DNA of 64,000 nucleotides from CAZMYM01 sp964620325 (GTDB taxonomy: Bacteria > Bipolaricaulota > Bipolaricaulia > UBA7950 > UBA9294): the NCBI GenBank assembly GCA_964620325.1, contig CAZUIM010000011.1, positions 14,869-78,868 of the forward strand, written 5' to 3'. Both the position numbers and the translations under genes were made by a program. Of the stretch, positions 25,120 through 34,073 are shown piece after piece. The notes under the pieces are model-generated. The model saw only the letters and a program-made list of their open reading frames with translations, made no database searches and was not told the DNA's origin. Numbering within the stretch: position 1 is the stretch's first letter; each line of letters begins with the position of its first letter.

Positions 25120-27263
25120 TCGACACCCCGCTCTCGGACGTCGGCCTCGGCGAACGTTCCGAACGGAACTTCCACGAACAGAGGGCGGGGGACGTTCTCG
25201 GTCACGTCCTCCCGCGGCACCCCTTCTTCACGGAACAGCCGCTCGATCAACGTCTGACAGGTCTTTCCGCCGCAGGCGCCCATTCCGGCCCGCGTGATCG
25301 CCTTGATCTCATTGACGTCGCGGCAGCCGGCGCGGATCAGGGCGCGGATCTCGCCCGCGGTCACCCGTTCACAACGGCAGACGATGTCCGCGTCCTCGAG
25401 CGGCCGGAGTGCCTCGGGAAGTCCCTCGGTGACCGATGGGGACTGGATCCGAACCCCGGCGATCCGTCGCGCGATCGCCCGGGGAACGCGCAACTTGAGC
25501 AAGGCGGTCCTGTCGTTGGTCGGAATCTCCTTCACGTCTTCCACGGGGACCGTGCCGAGAACGTCTCCGACCTCGTCGAGGACCGTGACGTCGTCTTCGA
25601 CGTCGACGCGACCGGCATGGAACTCGAACGGAACGGTGACCAGCGGGTGCTCGGGCTGCTCACGCTCGTCGACGAGCGTGATCGCCAGACCGGGGCAGAC
25701 GGTCACGCAGCGCTCGCACCCGACACAGGTCTTCCCGATCTCATCGGCGACGAATCGGGGCAGTCCGCGGATGTCCTCGTCATCGATGCGGATCAGACCC
25801 TGCGGACAGACCGACGTGCACGGATTGCACGGGATCTCCTGTGAGCAGTGAAAGACGGGATAGACCGCTCCCGCGGAGGCGTCCTCGCTGCGTGCTGTGC
25901 CGACGGCGGAGCTCCCGGTCGGAGGCGGGCGGTCGATGGTCGTCCGATCGATCACTCGACCGGGCCTCGACTTCAAGATCTCGGCGGTCCTTCGCCATTC
26001 GGCGGGAACCTCCTCTTGCGTTGCGTCGAGCGCGCGAGCAACCTCGAGCCCGACGATTCTGCCGGAGAAGATGGCGGCCGAGGCCTCGGCGATCTCCTCC
26101 GCGTCACCCGCGGCGAAGGCCGGCAGACCCGCGGCACGCGCCGCGTGAAGGAATTCGTCGACCGGATCGAGCCCGACGGCGATCAGGATCGTGTCGCACG
26201 CGAACGAGCGTTCGGTCCCCAGCACCGGGCGGAACCCCTCGTCGATCCGGGCGATCGTCACCGACTCGACCCCTTCGTCGCCGTTCGCGCTCAAGACGGT
26301 GTGGGAGGTGTAGATCGGCACGTTCATCCGAGCCAGCTTGTCGCGGTGAACCTTGTAGCCGCCGCACTCGGGGAGCGCCTCGACGAGGCCGACGACGTCG
26401 ATCCCCGCCTGGAGGGCGTGGTATCCGGCGATCAGCCCGACGTTCCCTCCGCCGACGATGAACAGGCGATCGGCGGCGCGGACGAGGTCCCGGTTGACGA
26501 GCGTTTGGAACGCCCCGGCACCGTAGACGCCGGGGAGGGTGTTCCCCTGGAAGACGAGCGATTTCTCGCGAGCCCCGGTGGCGACGAGGAGGATCTCCGG
26601 CTCGACGAGGACGTAGCGGTCGCCTCGCAGCACACCGATGCGCCGGTCGCCGAAGACGGCGAGCGCGGTGCTGTCGAGCCAGACTTGCATCGTATCGATC
26701 GTCGCCATCTGCTCGGCGAGGCGCGCACCGATATCGATTCCTCGCGTCCCCGCGTAAACCGCGTCGATCGACCCGAAGAAGCGGTGCGTTTGAAGGACGA
26801 GCTTCCCGCCCAGCCGATCCTTGTCGTCGACGAGAATCGTCCCGACGTCGTGCTCGGCGAGTTCGACCGCCGCCGACATTCCGGCCGGGCCGCCGCCGAG
26901 GATCAGGACGGGGACGCGGACGATCTCCGGCTCGGCCATCTCGGGAACAGCGGCGGCGGCCGGGAGCTGGGGCAGACGGTCGAGCGGTTCGACGGTCATT
27001 CCGGGACGCACCGGGGTCATGCACGCCTTCAGCGGGCGGCCGTCGACGAGGACCATACACTGCGAGCACTGCCCGTTGGCGCAGTACAGACCCTGTGGCG
27101 ATCCGTCCTTCGGGTGATGGCCGAAGACGCGAACGCCGTTGGCGAACAACGCGGAGGCAATCGTATCGCCCTCGATGCCCCGCATGTCGTTTCCGTCGAA
27201 CGTGAATCGGATCTGGCGCCCCTCCGCTCGACCGAGGATCGGATGGTCTTCGATGCGCGACAT
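25116..27263 (-). CDS. Multidomain Fe-S/FAD dehydrogenase alpha subunit with fused [2Fe-2S], 2x[4Fe-4S] and BFD-like domains
   Basis: A 715-residue fusion. Residues about 10-100 form a sarcosine-oxidase-type [2Fe-2S] domain (GLYCANGQCSQCMV). About 110-440 form an NAD/FAD disulfide-oxidoreductase domain (VLILGGGPAGMSAAVEL). About 480-550 hold a ferredoxin segment (CNPCTSVCP and CVGCERCVTVCP). The C-terminal 80 residues form a BFD-like [2Fe-2S] domain (CRCERV and GMGACGGKTC). In most systems these pieces are separate gamma, alpha and ferredoxin subunits. It passes electrons from the FAD beta subunit downstream. AGGAG precedes the ATG. Confidence 0.9.
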   Translation of the reverse strand: MSRIEDHPILGRAEGRQIRFTFDGNDMRGIEGDTIASALFANGVRVFGHHPKDGSPQGLYCANGQCSQCMVLVDGRPLKACMTPVRPGMTVEPLDRLPQLPAAAAVPEMAEPEIVRVPVLILGGGPAGMSAAVELAEHDVGTILVDDKDRLGGKLVLQTHRFFGSIDAVYAGTRGIDIGARLAEQMATIDTMQVWLDSTALAVFGDRRIGVLRGDRYVLVEPEILLVATGAREKSLVFQGNTLPGVYGAGAFQTLVNRDLVRAADRLFIVGGGNVGLIAGYHALQAGIDVVGLVEALPECGGYKVHRDKLARMNVPIYTSHTVLSANGDEGVESVTIARIDEGFRPVLGTERSFACDTILIAVGLDPVDEFLHAARAAGLPAFAAGDAEEIAEASAAIFSGRIVGLEVARALDATQEEVPAEWRRTAEILKSRPGRVIDRTTIDRPPPTGSSAVGTARSEDASAGAVYPVFHCSQEIPCNPCTSVCPQGLIRIDDEDIRGLPRFVADEIGKTCVGCERCVTVCPGLAITLVDEREQPEHPLVTVPFEFHAGRVDVEDDVTVLDEVGDVLGTVPVEDVKEIPTNDRTALLKLRVPRAIARRIAGVRIQSPSVTEGLPEALRPLEDADIVCRCERVTAGEIRALIRAGCRDVNEIKAITRAGMGACGGKTCQTLIERLFREEGVPREDVTENVPRPLFVEVPFGTFAEADVRERGVE

Positions 27264-27268
27264 CGATC

Positions 27269-27844
27269 TCAGCTCCTCTTGCCGAAAGGCTCGATGAACC
27301 GTTGGGTGACGGCCATCAGGACACGGGCTCCGTCGTCGGCCCCGGTGCGGTAGCCGTGCGGTTCGGAGGCGGAGATCCTGTAGCTGTCCCCGGTATCCAG
27401 CCGGTGAAGCTCCCCGTTGACGACGAGGGCGAGATGTCCCTCGAGGACGTATCCGAGTTCCTGTCCCTCGTGCGTTGAGTCATCCTGGCGGAATCCGGGT
27501 GGGAACTCCGCGATCAGGAGCTCCTCGATCGGGCCGTCGGGCAACTGATTCGATAGGTAGCGATAGGCGATCGGGGCGCTTCCGATCTGGATCTGCAGTT
27601 GGTCTACGCCCTTGGTGACACGGGGGGCCGTCCGCTCGATCGGCCCGCTCGCCGAGAACAGATCCCCGATCGGGACGTCGAGCGATCGGCAGATCGCCGA
27701 GAGAGAGACGATGGAAAGGGTCGAAAGACCCCGCTCGACCTGGGAGAGGAAGCCGGTCGACAGGCCGCAACGTTCGGAGAGAGCTTCGAGTGTCCACCCG
27801 CGGCGGGTTCGCTCTTCTCGCAGTCGTTTCCCGAGGTCGTCCAT
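27269..27844 (-). CDS. XRE-cupin transcriptional regulator
   Basis: A 191-residue protein. The N-terminal HTH (residues 5-60: LREERTRRGWTLEALSERCG, LSTGFLSQVERG) is followed by a C-terminal cupin (HEGQELGYVLEGHLALVVNG). Proteins of this type control amino-acid or polyamine catabolism, sensing a small ligand in the cupin. It is 5 bp from and in the same direction as the dehydrogenase pair, so it probably controls that operon and itself. The Met at 27844 is chosen because a longer reading would start inside the -35 hexamer. Confidence 0.9.
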   Translation of the reverse strand: MDDLGKRLREERTRRGWTLEALSERCGLSTGFLSQVERGLSTLSIVSLSAICRSLDVPIGDLFSASGPIERTAPRVTKGVDQLQIQIGSAPIAYRYLSNQLPDGPIEELLIAEFPPGFRQDDSTHEGQELGYVLEGHLALVVNGELHRLDTGDSYRISASEPHGYRTGADDGARVLMAVTQRFIEPFGKRS

Positions 27845-27853
27845 ACCGTCTTC

Positions 27854-27883
27854 AGTATATCGAAGCTCCGTTTCGATATTCAA
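27854..27883 (-). promoter_or_regulatory. Promoter with overlapping operator for the XRE-cupin operon
   Basis: On the minus strand TTGAAT (27878-27883), an 18-bp spacer and TATACT (27854-27859) form a promoter whose start lies about 3 nt before the ATG. The perfect inverted repeat ATATCGAA-N7-TTCGATAT (27857-27879) fills the space between the two hexamers, exactly where a repressor would exclude RNA polymerase. Autoregulation by the XRE protein is the natural reading. Confidence 0.65.
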
Positions 27884-27983
27884 GCAGGTCGGTCCTACCC
27901 CGCCCGTGCTGCGCCGAATCGAGTGGAGTCCCGCCCTGGCCCGGAGTAGACTGTTCGACAGGCGACTTCAAGGAGGAATCACT

Positions 27984-29051
27984 GTGAAGAAGGCGCAGAT
28001 GGAGTTCCTGGAGCAGTTCATGGGTACGTTCTGCCCGACCGGATTTGAGCAGGAGGGGGCGGCGGTCTGGAAGGCGGAAGCGGAGACGTTTGCCGATCGG
28101 ACGTGGAAGGACGTGCTCGGCAACACGTTCGCAGCGATCAACGAGTCCGGAAGCCCGAAAGTGCTCCTGGCAGGCCACGTCGATGAAATCGGCCTGATGA
28201 TCACCTACGTCAACGACGAGGGATTCCTGTCGTTCCAGACGCTCGGGGGGTGGGATCCGCAGGTCCTTCCGGGTCAGCGGGTCCGGATTCGTACCCAAAA
28301 CGGCGACATCCTCGGCGTCGTCGGCCGAAAGGCGATCCACGTGATGACGCCCGAGGAGCGGAAGAAGGTCGTCCAAGTCGAGGACCTGTGGATCGACATC
28401 GGCGTCGCCGACAAGAAAGAGGCGGTGTCGCTCGTGGAGATCGGAGATCCGGCGGTCCTCGACTACGGCTTCGCGTCGCTGCGCAACAACATCTACGTCG
28501 CTCGCGCGTTCGACGATCGAATCGGGGCGTTCGTCGTCCTCGAGGCACTCCGCCTCCTGTCGGAGATCGACCCGTCGGCTGCGGTGTACGCCGTCGCGAC
28601 GACGCAAGAGGAGATCGGGGCGCGCGGAGCGACGGTCGGCGCATTCGGGATCGATCCGGACGTAACAATCGCCGTCGACGTCGGTCAGGCGACCGACACG
28701 CCGAAGATGAACGATGCGAGGATCAAGCACGGCGAGCTGTCGCTCGGCAACGGGCCACAGGTGACGCGGGGGCCGAACGTCAACCCGGAGCTCTTCCGCC
28801 GGATGATGGAGGCCGCTTCGACGAACGAGATTCCGGTGCAGATCGAGGGCTTCCCGCGCGCGACGCCGACCGACGGCGGTCGGATGCAGGTCGTCGGAGC
28901 CGGGAACGCCGCAGCGGTCATCGGGATTCCGAACCGGTACATGCACAGCCCTTGCGAGCTTCTCCACCTCGACGACGTGGAGAACGCGTCGAAGTTGATC
29001 GCCCGGACGGTCGCCGGCTTCAACTCCGACACCAGTTTCATCCCCGAGTAG
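27984..29051 (+). CDS. M42-family glutamyl/deblocking aminopeptidase
   Basis: A 355-residue dinuclear-metal peptidase. The metal ligands are recognisable: His and Asp in AGHVDEIG, Asp in RAFDDRIG, the Glu pair in TTQEEIGARG, Asp in AVDVGQ, and His in MHSPCELL. M42 enzymes form tetrahedral dodecamers that trim peptides in the cytoplasm. The start is a GTG with AAGGAGG 7 bp upstream. It is monocistronic and precedes the thiamine riboswitch. Confidence 0.93.
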   Translation: MKKAQMEFLEQFMGTFCPTGFEQEGAAVWKAEAETFADRTWKDVLGNTFAAINESGSPKVLLAGHVDEIGLMITYVNDEGFLSFQTLGGWDPQVLPGQRVRIRTQNGDILGVVGRKAIHVMTPEERKKVVQVEDLWIDIGVADKKEAVSLVEIGDPAVLDYGFASLRNNIYVARAFDDRIGAFVVLEALRLLSEIDPSAAVYAVATTQEEIGARGATVGAFGIDPDVTIAVDVGQATDTPKMNDARIKHGELSLGNGPQVTRGPNVNPELFRRMMEAASTNEIPVQIEGFPRATPTDGGRMQVVGAGNAAAVIGIPNRYMHSPCELLHLDDVENASKLIARTVAGFNSDTSFIPE

Positions 29052-29148
29052 GCGGCGAGACTCGAACGCGGATACGGTCTCCGCTGCGAGTGAATCGGTC
29101 GAGGGCGACGTCGTCACGCTTGTTCAAGAGCCGATCGTCGTGTAGGCT

Positions 29149-29242
<94 letters not shown>

Positions 29243-29245
29243 CGA

Positions 29246-29280
29246 ATCCCGGAGCTCCCGCGGAGCGCCGGGATCATCTC
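29246..29280 (+). terminator. Expression-platform hairpin of the TPP riboswitch
   Basis: ATCCCGG (29246-29252) pairs with CCGGGAT (29268-29274), with an inner GCTCC/GGAGC stem and a CGC loop, and is followed by CATCTCTTT. It lies 4 bp after the aptamer and about 50 bp before the first gene, so it is the likely intrinsic terminator formed when TPP is bound. Confidence 0.65.
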
Positions 29281-29323
29281 TTTCCCTGGGAGTCGGGAAG
29301 CCACCTGAGCCGACCGCCTGACG

Positions 29324-29986
29324 ATGGCAGGCGAAACGATTCTGATCTTAGCGAATGGAGAATGGTCCGGGACCGACCGGCTCCGGACACTCGTGGCGGC
29401 GGCTGACTGGGTGATCGCCTCCGACGGCGGTTGCGCGAAGGGACTCGAGCTCGGCCTCCGGATCGACGAGGTCGTCGGGGATCTCGATTCGATCTCCGAA
29501 TCCGATCGGGCCCGCCTGATGGATGCGGGATCGCCGGTCGTTCACGTCTTTCCCCGAGACAAGAACGCGACCGATCTCGAACTGGCCATCGACCACGCCC
29601 TCCGCCGCAAGCCGAAGCGGATCGTCCTGTTCGGAGCGCTGGGCAATCGGATCGATCAGACGATCGCCAACCTCCACCTGCTGGAACGGGGGCCGACATC
29701 GGGCGTCTCGATCCACCTGGCCGCGGGACGGGAGACCCTCTTCGCCGTGGACGGGGACGTCACGATCGATGCCGCCCGGATCGGCGACCGGATCTCGCTG
29801 ATTCCGGTCTCAGCGACGGCCCGCGTGTCGACCGAAGGGCTCCGCTACCGGCTGCACGACGAGACGCTCTATCGAGCGGCGTCGCGCGGTATCTCGAACG
29901 TCGTCGCGGGTCTCCCCGCTCGCGTTCGCGTCACCGAGGGCGTACTCCTGGTCGTGCACGCCGGATCGGGGAGCGTCGATGACTGA
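29324..29986 (+). CDS. thiN: Thiamine pyrophosphokinase
   Basis: A 220-residue enzyme that makes TPP from thiamine and ATP. The N-terminal catalytic domain has the family motifs ASDGGCAKG, VVGDLDSIS, KNATDLELA and LFGALGNRIDQ. The smaller C-terminal beta domain holds the thiamine-binding strand pattern (GLRYRLHDETLYRAASRGISN, here GLRYRL and RGISN). It is the first gene after the riboswitch, so it responds to its own product. The ATG has no strong ribosome site. It overlaps the next gene by 8 bp. Confidence 0.93.
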   Translation: MAGETILILANGEWSGTDRLRTLVAAADWVIASDGGCAKGLELGLRIDEVVGDLDSISESDRARLMDAGSPVVHVFPRDKNATDLELAIDHALRRKPKRIVLFGALGNRIDQTIANLHLLERGPTSGVSIHLAAGRETLFAVDGDVTIDAARIGDRISLIPVSATARVSTEGLRYRLHDETLYRAASRGISNVVAGLPARVRVTEGVLLVVHAGSGSVDD

Positions 29987-30770
29987 TCGGGCACACGGCC
30001 GACGGACGGGATGGGCAGGCCGACTGCGAGTGCATCGCTGGATCCTCAGTCTCATCCTGTTCATTCTCCTCTGGCAGTTGGCGACGTGGGTCTTCACGAT
30101 TCCGGCCTACCTGCTCCCCTCTCCCGCGGCGACCGTGCGTGCCGTCGTCGACGACCTCTCGTTCCTCGGTCCGCATCTTGGGATGACGCTCCTAGAGACC
30201 GGGTCCGGGTTTGCCGTGGCGATTGCGGTCGGCCTGTTCCTCGGAACGGTGATGAACGCATCGATCCTTGCGAAGGATCTCCTCTACCCACCTCTCGTCC
30301 TGTCGCAGGCCGTCCCGCTGATCGCCATCGCGCCGCTCGTGCTGATCTGGTTCGGGTTCGGCGTTCTGTCGAAGATCCTGATCGTCGCCTTCGTTTGTGT
30401 GTTTCCGATCGCCGTCAACACGTACGAGGGGTTCCGGACGGTCGATCCGGCCTACCGGGAGCTGCTGACCACGTTTGGAGCCTCGGTCGGCGATCGCTAT
30501 CGGCACTTGTACGTCCCCGCGACGCTCCCCGGAATCGTCGCGGGGGCGAAGATCTCGGCAACGTACAGCGTCCTGGGCGCGGTGATCGGCGAGTGGCTCG
30601 GTGGGTCGAAAGGAATGGGGGTCTACATGACTCGAGCGCTCAGCTCGGTCCGAGTCGATCGGATGTTCGGAGCGATCCTGATCGTGATGCTACTCAGCTA
30701 CGGGCTGTTCAAGTCGATCGACGGAATCGGACGATCGATCACTCCATGGATGCAAAGGGGGAACGGATGA
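29979..30770 (+). CDS. thiX: ABC permease for thiamine precursor (ThiX-like)
   Basis: A 263-residue inner-membrane permease with about six helices and the EAA loop region (EGFRTVDPAYRELLTTFGAS), as in TauC/SsuC/ThiX. With the NMT1-type binding protein and the ATPase that follow, it makes a complete importer of the ThiXYZ type, which takes up pyrimidine precursors such as formylaminopyrimidine. The riboswitch control supports this over sulfonate or taurine transport. It overlaps both neighbours. Confidence 0.88.
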   Translation: MTDRAHGRRTGWAGRLRVHRWILSLILFILLWQLATWVFTIPAYLLPSPAATVRAVVDDLSFLGPHLGMTLLETGSGFAVAIAVGLFLGTVMNASILAKDLLYPPLVLSQAVPLIAIAPLVLIWFGFGVLSKILIVAFVCVFPIAVNTYEGFRTVDPAYRELLTTFGASVGDRYRHLYVPATLPGIVAGAKISATYSVLGAVIGEWLGGSKGMGVYMTRALSSVRVDRMFGAILIVMLLSYGLFKSIDGIGRSITPWMQRGNG

Positions 30771-31744
30771 GGCGAATGTTGGCTGTTCTCGCCGTCGCCG
30801 CCGTGGCGTCGGCGACCTGTTGGGGGACGGAGGCGGTGCGCGTCGCGCTCGACTGGACGCCGAACACGAACCACACCGGGCTTCTGGTCGCGCGCGATCG
30901 AGGATTCTACGAGGCGGAGGGGGTCGAGTTGCGACTCGTCGAACCGGGGCCGACGGTCGCACTGCAGCTGGTTGCAGTCGGGCAGGCCGATTTCGGGATT
31001 TCGAGCCAGGAGTATGTCACGATGGCACGCGCGCAGGGGATCCCGGTCGTGTCGGTCGCGACCTTGTACCCACACAACACGTCCGGATTTGCGGCGGCGG
31101 CGGATCGAAACATCCAGACGCCGAGCGATCTGGCCGGAAAGACGTACGCCGGATGGGGGAGCGAGATGGAAGAGGCGATGATCCGCACCGTCATGGCGCT
31201 TCACGGTGAGGATCCGACGACGGTGAACGTGACCAACATCGGGACGATCGACTTCACGACCGCCGTCCGGCTGGGCATCGCGGACTTCTACTGGGTCTTC
31301 TACGGCTGGCAGGGGGTTCACGCGGAGCTGGAGGGGATCGACTTCGACTTCATCCTGCTCTCCGATCTGGCCGAGGTCTTCGACTACTACACGCCGGTGT
31401 TGATCACGAGCGAGCGGCTCCTCGGGCGAGATCCCGATCTCGTCGCCCGCTTCCTGCGGGCGACAGCGCGCGGCTACACGACCGCCGCCCGGGAACCGGA
31501 GACGTCGGCCGAACTCCTGCTCGACTACGCGCCGGAGCTCGATCGGGACCTCGTCATCGCGTCGCAGCGCTGGCTGACCGACGTATCGATCCTGAGCGTG
31601 GAATCCTGGGGTTTCCAGGAAGAACGGGTCTGGAGGGAGTTCTCGGCATGGGCGCTCGAGGCCGGTCTGATCGGGAATCCGATCGATCCGCTCGGCGCAT
31701 TCAGCAACGCGTACCTTCCAGGACAGGATGATGGAGACCGATGA
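30767..31744 (+). CDS. thiY: NMT1/THI5-like thiamine-precursor binding protein (ThiY-like)
   Basis: A 325-residue substrate-binding protein. A signal sequence (residues 1-20) is followed by VRVALDWTPNTNHTGLLVA, the very conserved opening of ThiY/NMT1 proteins, and later GWGSEMEEAM and DFYWVFYGWQG. The signal ends TCWG, close to a lipobox, so lipid anchoring is possible. It delivers the pyrimidine precursor to the permease. The start overlaps the permease stop (ATGA). Confidence 0.92.
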   Translation: MRRMLAVLAVAAVASATCWGTEAVRVALDWTPNTNHTGLLVARDRGFYEAEGVELRLVEPGPTVALQLVAVGQADFGISSQEYVTMARAQGIPVVSVATLYPHNTSGFAAAADRNIQTPSDLAGKTYAGWGSEMEEAMIRTVMALHGEDPTTVNVTNIGTIDFTTAVRLGIADFYWVFYGWQGVHAELEGIDFDFILLSDLAEVFDYYTPVLITSERLLGRDPDLVARFLRATARGYTTAAREPETSAELLLDYAPELDRDLVIASQRWLTDVSILSVESWGFQEERVWREFSAWALEAGLIGNPIDPLGAFSNAYLPGQDDGDR

Positions 31745-32484
31745 TCGCCGTCGTGAAGGGCCTGTCGAAGTGGTTCGGCGATCTCGAGGTGCTGCGAGAC
31801 ATCACCTTCGAGATCGAGAAAGGCGAACAGATCGCCCTTCTCGGGCCGTCCGGGTGCGGAAAGACAACGCTTCTGCGGATCCTGCTCGGTCTCGAGTGTG
31901 CGAACGGCGGATCGGTGGAGAGCCGACTCTCTCGCGCCGGTTACCTCCCGCAGGACGCTCTCCTGTTCCCGTGGAAGACGGTGGTCGAGAACGTCGAGCT
32001 GCCGTTGCAGATCGCCGGGGTCGCCCGGTCGACGCGTCGCCGGGCCGTCGCCGATCGTCTCCCGCGCTTCGGGCTGAGCGGGTTCGAGGATGCGTATCCG
32101 CACGAGCTCTCCGGTGGAATGAAGCAGCGCGCCGCGCTCCTCCGCGCGGTGATGACGGGGGCCGAGTCGCTTGTCCTCGACGAGCCGTTCGGCGCGCTCG
32201 ATACCCTCACTCGACATCGCCTGCAGGGATGGCTCTCCGATCTTGCATCCGAGCTTGCGAGCACCCTCGTCTTCGTCACGCACGATCTGGAGGAGGCGAT
32301 CGTTCTGGCCGAACGGATCGTCGTGTTGACGGAGCGACCGGCCTCCGTCCTGGGCGTCTGCTCCGTGAGGCTCACACCGGCCGAGCGCGAGGACCGGCTC
32401 GGCCCGGCGTTCGCGGGGGCGAAGGACGGTGCGATGAGACTGATCCTGCAAGGAGTTCCTGATGAAGCAAGACAACCCATTTGA
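31741..32484 (+). CDS. thiZ: ABC ATPase of thiamine-precursor importer (ThiZ-like)
   Basis: A 247-residue ATPase. Walker A is GPSGCGKTT (residues 35-43), the Q-loop is GYLPQDALLFPWKTV, the signature is LSGGMKQR, Walker B is LVLDEPFGALD, and the H-loop is VTHDLEEA. This is the SsuB/TauB/ThiZ subgroup. The start overlaps the stop of the binding-protein gene by 4 bp. It completes the transporter. Confidence 0.92.
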   Translation: MIAVVKGLSKWFGDLEVLRDITFEIEKGEQIALLGPSGCGKTTLLRILLGLECANGGSVESRLSRAGYLPQDALLFPWKTVVENVELPLQIAGVARSTRRRAVADRLPRFGLSGFEDAYPHELSGGMKQRAALLRAVMTGAESLVLDEPFGALDTLTRHRLQGWLSDLASELASTLVFVTHDLEEAIVLAERIVVLTERPASVLGVCSVRLTPAEREDRLGPAFAGAKDGAMRLILQGVPDEARQPI

Positions 32485-33178
32485 GACGCGATTCCGAGAC
32501 TACGACGCGTGGTTCGACCGGAATCGAAACGTCTTCGAGTCGGAGCTTCGGGCGATTCGCGCCGTTCTGCCGGCTCCGGGGCGTTGGATCGAGATCGGCG
32601 TCGGATCGGGCCGATTCGCTTCGGCGCTCGGAATCGGCGTCGGGGTCGAGCCGGCCGACGGGATCGCGTCCTTGGCCGGGGAACGCGGCGTTCGGGTCCT
32701 CAAGGGGTTCGCAGAGGATCTCCCACTGGGAGACACGTGTTTCGACGCGGCGTTCATGATCACGACCCTCTGTTTCGCCCGACGGATGGACCGTGCCCTC
32801 TTTGAGCTCCATCGGATCCTGATTCCCGGTGGGACTGGCATCATCGCGTTCATCCCGTCGGACAGCCCGTTCGGCGCTCTCTATCAGAGCGCGGAGACGA
32901 AAGACCCGTTCTTTCGGTGCGCCTCGCTTCGCCCCCGCGCCGAAGTGATCGGAGCCGTCGAGGCCGCGGGGCTCGTCGTCGATCGGGCGGTGCACACGCT
33001 GACGACCGACGTTTCGGCGGCGAACGATCGGGTGGAGGAGCCTCGCGAGGGGCCGGAGGAGGGCTCGTTCGTCGTCCTTCGAGCGATCCGGCCGGCCGTG
33101 CACGACGCGGGACTCTCGACGGAGGGGCAAGAGCTCGGAATCGTGCTTGACACGGACGAGACGGGGCGCGTAGCATGA
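32462..33178 (+). CDS. SAM-dependent methyltransferase in the thiamine operon
   Basis: A 238-residue class I methyltransferase. Motif I is WIEIGVGSGRFASALG (about residues 42-57), the acidic loop is GVEPADG, and post-I is FDAAFMITTLCF. It begins 23 bp inside the ATPase gene, with AAGGAG upstream of its ATG, so it is co-transcribed and under the riboswitch. No methyltransferase is part of the standard thiamine salvage route, so its substrate is an open question. The last 40 residues are acidic and poorly conserved in look. Confidence 0.82.
   Translation: MKQDNPFETRFRDYDAWFDRNRNVFESELRAIRAVLPAPGRWIEIGVGSGRFASALGIGVGVEPADGIASLAGERGVRVLKGFAEDLPLGDTCFDAAFMITTLCFARRMDRALFELHRILIPGGTGIIAFIPSDSPFGALYQSAETKDPFFRCASLRPRAEVIGAVEAAGLVVDRAVHTLTTDVSAANDRVEEPREGPEEGSFVVLRAIRPAVHDAGLSTEGQELGIVLDTDETGRVA
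33147..33176 (+). promoter_or_regulatory. Leaderless promoter inside the methyltransferase gene
   Basis: A perfect TTGACA (33147-33152), an 18-bp spacer and TAGCAT (33171-33176) sit in the last codons of the methyltransferase gene. The -10 ends 6 nt before the ATG of the next gene at 33183, so transcription should start at or within a base or two of that ATG. Confidence 0.7.
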
Positions 33179-33182
33179 CGTC

Positions 33183-34073
33183 ATGGACGACCAGAAGTTC
33201 TTCCTGATCGTCAACCTGATCGCCGGTCACGGTCGATGCAAGGAGCTCTTCCCGAAGATCCGCGCCGAGCTCGATCGGCGCGGGATCGACTACGAGCTCC
33301 ACTTCACCAACGAACCGCTCGAGGCGACCGACGTCACCAGAATGGGGCTCGAGGCGGGCTTCTCTCGCATTATCGCGATGGGCGGTGACGGAACGGTCAA
33401 CGAAGTGGCGAACGGGTTGAACGGTACCGATGCGACGCTGTGTGTCATTCCGGCCGGCAACGGAAATGACTTCGTTCGAACGATCGGGATTCCAAGCAAC
33501 CCGATCCACGCCCTCGACGTGCTCACATCGGGCACGTCCCGAACGATCGATCTCGGGCTTGTCGACGACGACCGTTGCGTGGTCAACGGACTCGGCGTCG
33601 GCATCGACGCCCAGGTCGCGCGGGACGTCCTGGCGATGGAGCGTCTCCACGGAGTTCCCGCCTATCTGACGGCGGCGATCAGGGAGGTCTTTCGGTTCAA
33701 GGCGTTTCCGGTGACCCTGAGCGTCGAAGGGTGGAATCTCGAGCTTGAGTGTCTCTCTCTCGGCATCGCGAACGGCCCGTATTGCGGGGGCGGCTTCAAA
33801 TTGGCGCCGCGAGCCGAGGTTGACGACGGACGAATCGACATCGCAGCGGTCGGAGACTTTCCCCGTCTCGAGCGGCTCATCCGGTTGCCGCAGGCACGGG
33901 CCGGGAAGCACTTGAACCTCGCTCGCGTTCACTATCGGCAGGTCGATCGCGTCACCGTGTCGTCGCCGGCGAAGCTCGTCGCTCACATCGACGGTGAGCC
34001 GTATCGACTTCCGACGGAGCCGTTCGAAGTCACTGTCCTTCCGCGTGCGTTGCGGGTTCTCGTTCCTCGCTAG
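33183..34073 (+). CDS. Diacylglycerol/lipid kinase family protein
   Basis: A 296-residue DAGK-catalytic-domain protein of the YegS/DgkB group. The start is FFLIVNLIAGHGR, the nucleotide loop is AMGGDGTVNEVANGL, and PAGNGNDFVR and the C-terminal HIDGEP follow. It would phosphorylate a diacylglycerol or related lipid at the membrane face. There is no ribosome site; its promoter is leaderless. The 3' end overlaps the end of convergent mutL by 4 bp. Confidence 0.9.
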   Translation: MDDQKFFLIVNLIAGHGRCKELFPKIRAELDRRGIDYELHFTNEPLEATDVTRMGLEAGFSRIIAMGGDGTVNEVANGLNGTDATLCVIPAGNGNDFVRTIGIPSNPIHALDVLTSGTSRTIDLGLVDDDRCVVNGLGVGIDAQVARDVLAMERLHGVPAYLTAAIREVFRFKAFPVTLSVEGWNLELECLSLGIANGPYCGGGFKLAPRAEVDDGRIDIAAVGDFPRLERLIRLPQARAGKHLNLARVHYRQVDRVTVSSPAKLVAHIDGEPYRLPTEPFEVTVLPRALRVLVPR

